The notes under the pieces: model-generated
Seen by the model: the letters and a program-made list of their open reading frames with translations, nothing else
What the model was told of the DNA's origin: nothing
Database searches by the model: none
Part shown: in pieces, positions 5,695 through 7,354 of the stretch
How the letters are laid out: every line of letters starts with the position of its first letter
Numbering within the stretch: position 1 is the first letter of the stretch
Assembly (NCBI GenBank): GCA_017407375.1
Contig: JAFQWT010000097.1
Location: 1 to 7,354 of the forward strand
Origin: Clostridia bacterium
GTDB taxonomy: Bacteria; Bacillota; Clostridia; Oscillospirales; CAG-272
Direction of reading: 5' to 3'
Length of the DNA: 7,354 bases
Made by a program: the position numbers and the translations under genes

Positions 5695-6555
5695 ATGAAA
5701 GAGAAAAATAAGATCGAAGGGGCCACCCTTTACCTTGTGGCCACGCCGATCGGCAATCTTGCCGACCTTTCCGAGCGGGCGAGGAAGGCCTTGACCGAGG
5801 TGGACCTGGTGGCCGCCGAGGACACGCGGAACACCCGCGCCCTGCTGGCGCACTTTGACATCCACACCGAGCTTATGAGCTATCACGAGCACAACAAGCA
5901 CACCCGCGGGCCCGAGCTTATCGCCCGCCTTTTGGCGGGGGCGTCCGTGGCGCTGGTGACCGATGCGGGCATGCCCGCCATCAGCGACCCCGGGGAGGAT
6001 CTTGTCCGCCTTTGCGCCGAGGCGGGAGTCACGGTGACCTGCGTGCCCGGGGGGACCGCCGCCGTAACGGCACTGGCCCTTTCGGCCCTGCCGACGGGGC
6101 GCTTTGCCTTTGAGGGCTTTCTCCCCGCCGATAAAAAGGAGCGCCGCCGCCGTCTGGACGTCCTGCGTACCGAGGAGCGGACGGTGATCCTTTACGAGGC
6201 GCCGCACCGCCTGGAAAAGACCCTCTCCGAGCTTTACGATGCCCTTGGGGACCGCCGCCTTTCGCTTTGCCGCGAGCTGACAAAGCTCAACGAGGAGATC
6301 GTGAGGACGACGCTCGGGAGCGCCCTCACCTGGGCCAAGGGAACCGAGATCCGCGGGGAATTTGTCCTTGTGCTGGCGGGTGCCGAGGCAAGGGAGGAGC
6401 GCGACGGCTGGGAGGCCCTCTCCCCCGCCGAGCACGTGGCCGCCTACGAGGCCGAGGGGATGCCGCGCATGGAGGCCATCAAGGCCGCCGCCAAGGAGCG
6501 CGGCGTTGCGAAAAGTATTCTTTACAAAATGCTTCAAACCGACGGAGAAGCGTGA
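5695..6555 (+). CDS. rsmI: 16S rRNA (cytidine1402-2'-O)-methyltransferase RsmI
   Basis: RsmI transfers a methyl group from SAM to the 2'-OH of C1402 in 16S rRNA, in the decoding centre of the small subunit. The 286-residue protein has the normal family length and the tetrapyrrole-methylase fold. Visible motifs in order are VATPIGNL (15-22), AEDTRNT (41-47), SYHEHN (62-67), the SAM-loop segment TDAGMPAISDPG (89-100), VPGG (117-120), FEGFLP (139-144), YEAPHR (167-172), RELTK (193-197) and RGEFVLVL (220-227). Residues about 240-286 form the C-terminal helical domain that usually contacts rRNA. AAGGAG (5684-5689) overlaps the stop codon of the upstream methyltransferase gene, so translation of the pair may be coupled. 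This is B. subtilis yabC, also found just after yabB (with yazA between). A symmetric terminator follows at 6567-6594. Confidence 0.96.
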   Translation: MKEKNKIEGATLYLVATPIGNLADLSERARKALTEVDLVAAEDTRNTRALLAHFDIHTELMSYHEHNKHTRGPELIARLLAGASVALVTDAGMPAISDPGEDLVRLCAEAGVTVTCVPGGTAAVTALALSALPTGRFAFEGFLPADKKERRRRLDVLRTEERTVILYEAPHRLEKTLSELYDALGDRRLSLCRELTKLNEEIVRTTLGSALTWAKGTEIRGEFVLVLAGAEAREERDGWEALSPAEHVAAYEAEGMPRMEAIKAAAKERGVAKSILYKMLQTDGEA

Positions 6556-6566
6556 GAAAAGCAAAT

Positions 6567-6594
6567 AAAAAAGCGACCTTGCGGTCGCTTTTTT
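6567..6594. terminator. Symmetric bidirectional terminator between rsmI and the HPr-like gene
   Basis: AAAAAAGCGACC (6567-6578) is perfectly complementary to GGTCGCTTTTTT (6583-6594) around TTGC. Both strands therefore carry a GC stem followed by six U. It starts 12 bases after the rsmI stop and lies immediately past the stop of the convergent minus-strand gene, so it probably serves both. Confidence 0.93.
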
Positions 6595-6595
6595 A

Positions 6596-6823
6596 TTACT
6601 CCACGATGAAGGGCTTAAGCTTCTCAAAGAGCGCGGGATCCTCGCCGTGAGCGCTGAGCTTGATGGGATTCAGAAGGTCAAGACTGAAGATCCCCATGAT
6701 CGACTTTGCGTCGATGACGTAGCGCCCCGAGGAGAGGTCAATGTCAACGTTTGAGCTTGTGACGATGTTCACAAAATCGCGCACGTCCTGGATCGTGGAG
6801 AGACGGATCATACAAGTGTTCAC
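6596..6823 (-). CDS. Small HPr-like protein lacking the phospho-histidine
   Basis: This 75-residue protein resembles HPr, the phosphocarrier of the sugar phosphotransferase system. The best match is residues 38-62: DAKSIMGIFSL followed by a strand and AHGEDP, as in HPr's KSIMGVMSL...A.GEDA. S41 aligns with regulatory Ser46. The region that should read GIHARPA reads TIQDVRDF (10-17), so the phosphorylatable His15 is missing, with D13 or T10 in its place depending on alignment. It therefore cannot pass phosphate to sugar permeases as HPr does. B. subtilis Crh, which has Gln15 but keeps Ser46 and serves catabolite repression, is a known parallel, though nothing here proves that role. The start is GTG at 6823, chosen because AGAGGG lies 7 bases upstream; an in-frame ATG at 6811 has no suitable site. 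It has a perfect-consensus promoter and is convergent with rsmI. Confidence 0.8.
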   Translation of the reverse strand: MNTCMIRLSTIQDVRDFVNIVTSSNVDIDLSSGRYVIDAKSIMGIFSLDLLNPIKLSAHGEDPALFEKLKPFIVE

Positions 6824-6856
6824 TTTACTTCCCTCTTTTCTTTTTGGGTTGCCTTC

Positions 6857-6885
6857 ATTATAGCAGATGGGGCCGCCCTTGTCAA
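6857..6885 (-). promoter_or_regulatory. Perfect-consensus sigma-A promoter for the HPr-like gene
   Basis: On the minus strand, TTGACA (6885-6880) and TATAAT (6862-6857) are 17 bp apart, matching consensus at all 12 positions. A start near 6850 gives a leader of about 27 bases ending in AGAGGGAAG before the GTG at 6823. The -35 begins only 15 bases after the stop codon of the upstream WYL-domain gene. Confidence 0.9.
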
Positions 6886-6900
6886 GAGAAATGGCATTTT

Positions 6901-7354
6901 TTACTTCCGATAGTCCGCAAGCGCGGCCTCAAGGTCCGCGGTGATGTCGGCGCGGAGAGAGGCAGGGGAAAGCACGCGGACGTAACGGCTGTACTGCATG
7001 GCCCAATAGCGCATGGCGGTAGGGCTGACGCGCACGGTGACCGTATAGCTCTCCGCCCGCTCCCCGGGGGTGACGGTAATGTCCTTTCCAAACCAGTCCA
7101 CCACCTGGTCGATGACCTCGTCCCGTGCCGAAAAGACCACGGGGATCGGCTCATCGGCGTACATATACGGCAGGGCCGAGGAAAGACGGTGGAGGTCAAG
7201 CCCGTTCTCATACCCGCGGAGCGAGCGGAGGGGGACGGCGGGCTCCCCAAGGATGCGGATGTCCGAAAGCTTGTCCATGCGGAAATACGAGATGCGGCCA
7301 AAGGCCTCGCTGTACGCCATCAGAAAATAGTGCTGGTTGCGGAGCAGCATGCGG
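6901..7354 (-). CDS. WYL-domain transcriptional regulator, C-terminal part (N-terminus outside window)
   Basis: The minus strand is open from the window edge to a TAA at 6903-6901, giving about 150 residues of a protein cut at its N-terminus. The visible start holds the end of a WYL domain: HYFLMAYSEAFGRISYFRMD, then KLSDIRIL, matching the pattern in which a YL-like core is followed by an (R)xDK/RI segment. The last 75 or so residues fit the WCX extension (VFSARDEVIDQVVDWFG, then TVTVRVSPTAMRYWAMQY). Full-length relatives are about 300-330 residues with an N-terminal winged helix-turn-helix; WYL domains sense ligands, in some cases nucleic acids or nucleotides. The ATG at 7350 is internal to the domain and unlikely to be the real start, because the preceding codon is open too. 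No clear terminator follows, so its transcript may run into the HPr-like gene. Confidence 0.87.
   Translation of the reverse strand, partial: RMLLRNQHYFLMAYSEAFGRISYFRMDKLSDIRILGEPAVPLRSLRGYENGLDLHRLSSALPYMYADEPIPVVFSARDEVIDQVVDWFGKDITVTPGERAESYTVTVRVSPTAMRYWAMQYSRYVRVLSPASLRADITADLEAALADYRK

Noticed and set aside
4963..6627. Minus-strand reading frame of 554 codons opposite the two methyltransferase genes
   Set aside because: GC-rich genes often leave the opposite strand open. It has no recognisable domain, starts inside the HPr-like gene and runs through the shared terminator, while the plus strand carries two clear conserved genes.
7070..7330. Plus-strand reading frame opposite the WYL gene
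   Set aside because: Short, without domain or ribosome site; the minus strand encodes a recognisable WYL/WCX region.

Overview
The window looks like ordinary chromosome from a GC-rich Firmicute, most likely an anaerobic member of class Clostridia. Genes start behind purine-rich AGGAGG-type ribosome sites. Intergenic DNA is AT-rich and carries sigma-A (TTGACA/TATAAT) promoters. The middle of the window follows the conserved Firmicute order holB - ricT(yaaT) - yabB(trmN6-like) - rsmI(yabC). The clostridial ferredoxin points to an anaerobe. The genus cannot be read from the sequence.

Layout: (1) 1-1117, minus: an M24 'pita-bread' peptidase/creatinase-type protein, cut at its C-terminus by the window edge, with a substituted metal site. 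(2) 1118-1320: divergent control region with a good promoter for the plus-strand gene and repeats that could be operators. (3) 1321-2205, plus: AraC-family regulator with a cupin-like sensor domain. (4) 2397-4664, plus: holB (clamp-loader delta') and ricT, from a strong promoter at 2336-2364. (5) 4733-4903, plus: a 56-residue 2[4Fe-4S] ferredoxin with its own promoter and intrinsic terminator. (6) 4960-6555, plus: a TrmN6/YabB-like adenine-N6 methyltransferase, then rsmI, ending at a symmetric terminator. (7) 6596-6823, minus: a small HPr-like protein without the phosphorylatable histidine, behind a perfect-consensus promoter. (8) 6901-7354, minus: the C-terminal part of a WYL-domain regulator, cut by the window edge.

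The central genes are housekeeping: replication clamp loading, RNA maturation (RicT), tRNA and 16S rRNA methylation. The flanks are regulatory: an AraC regulator facing a creatinase-like enzyme, and a WYL regulator followed by an HPr-like protein. No mobile element, CRISPR array, RNA gene or clearly novel multi-gene system was seen. The points most worth a second look are the degenerate M24 site, the His-less HPr-like protein, and the self-contained ferredoxin unit next to ricT. No gap between genes exceeds about 210 bases.
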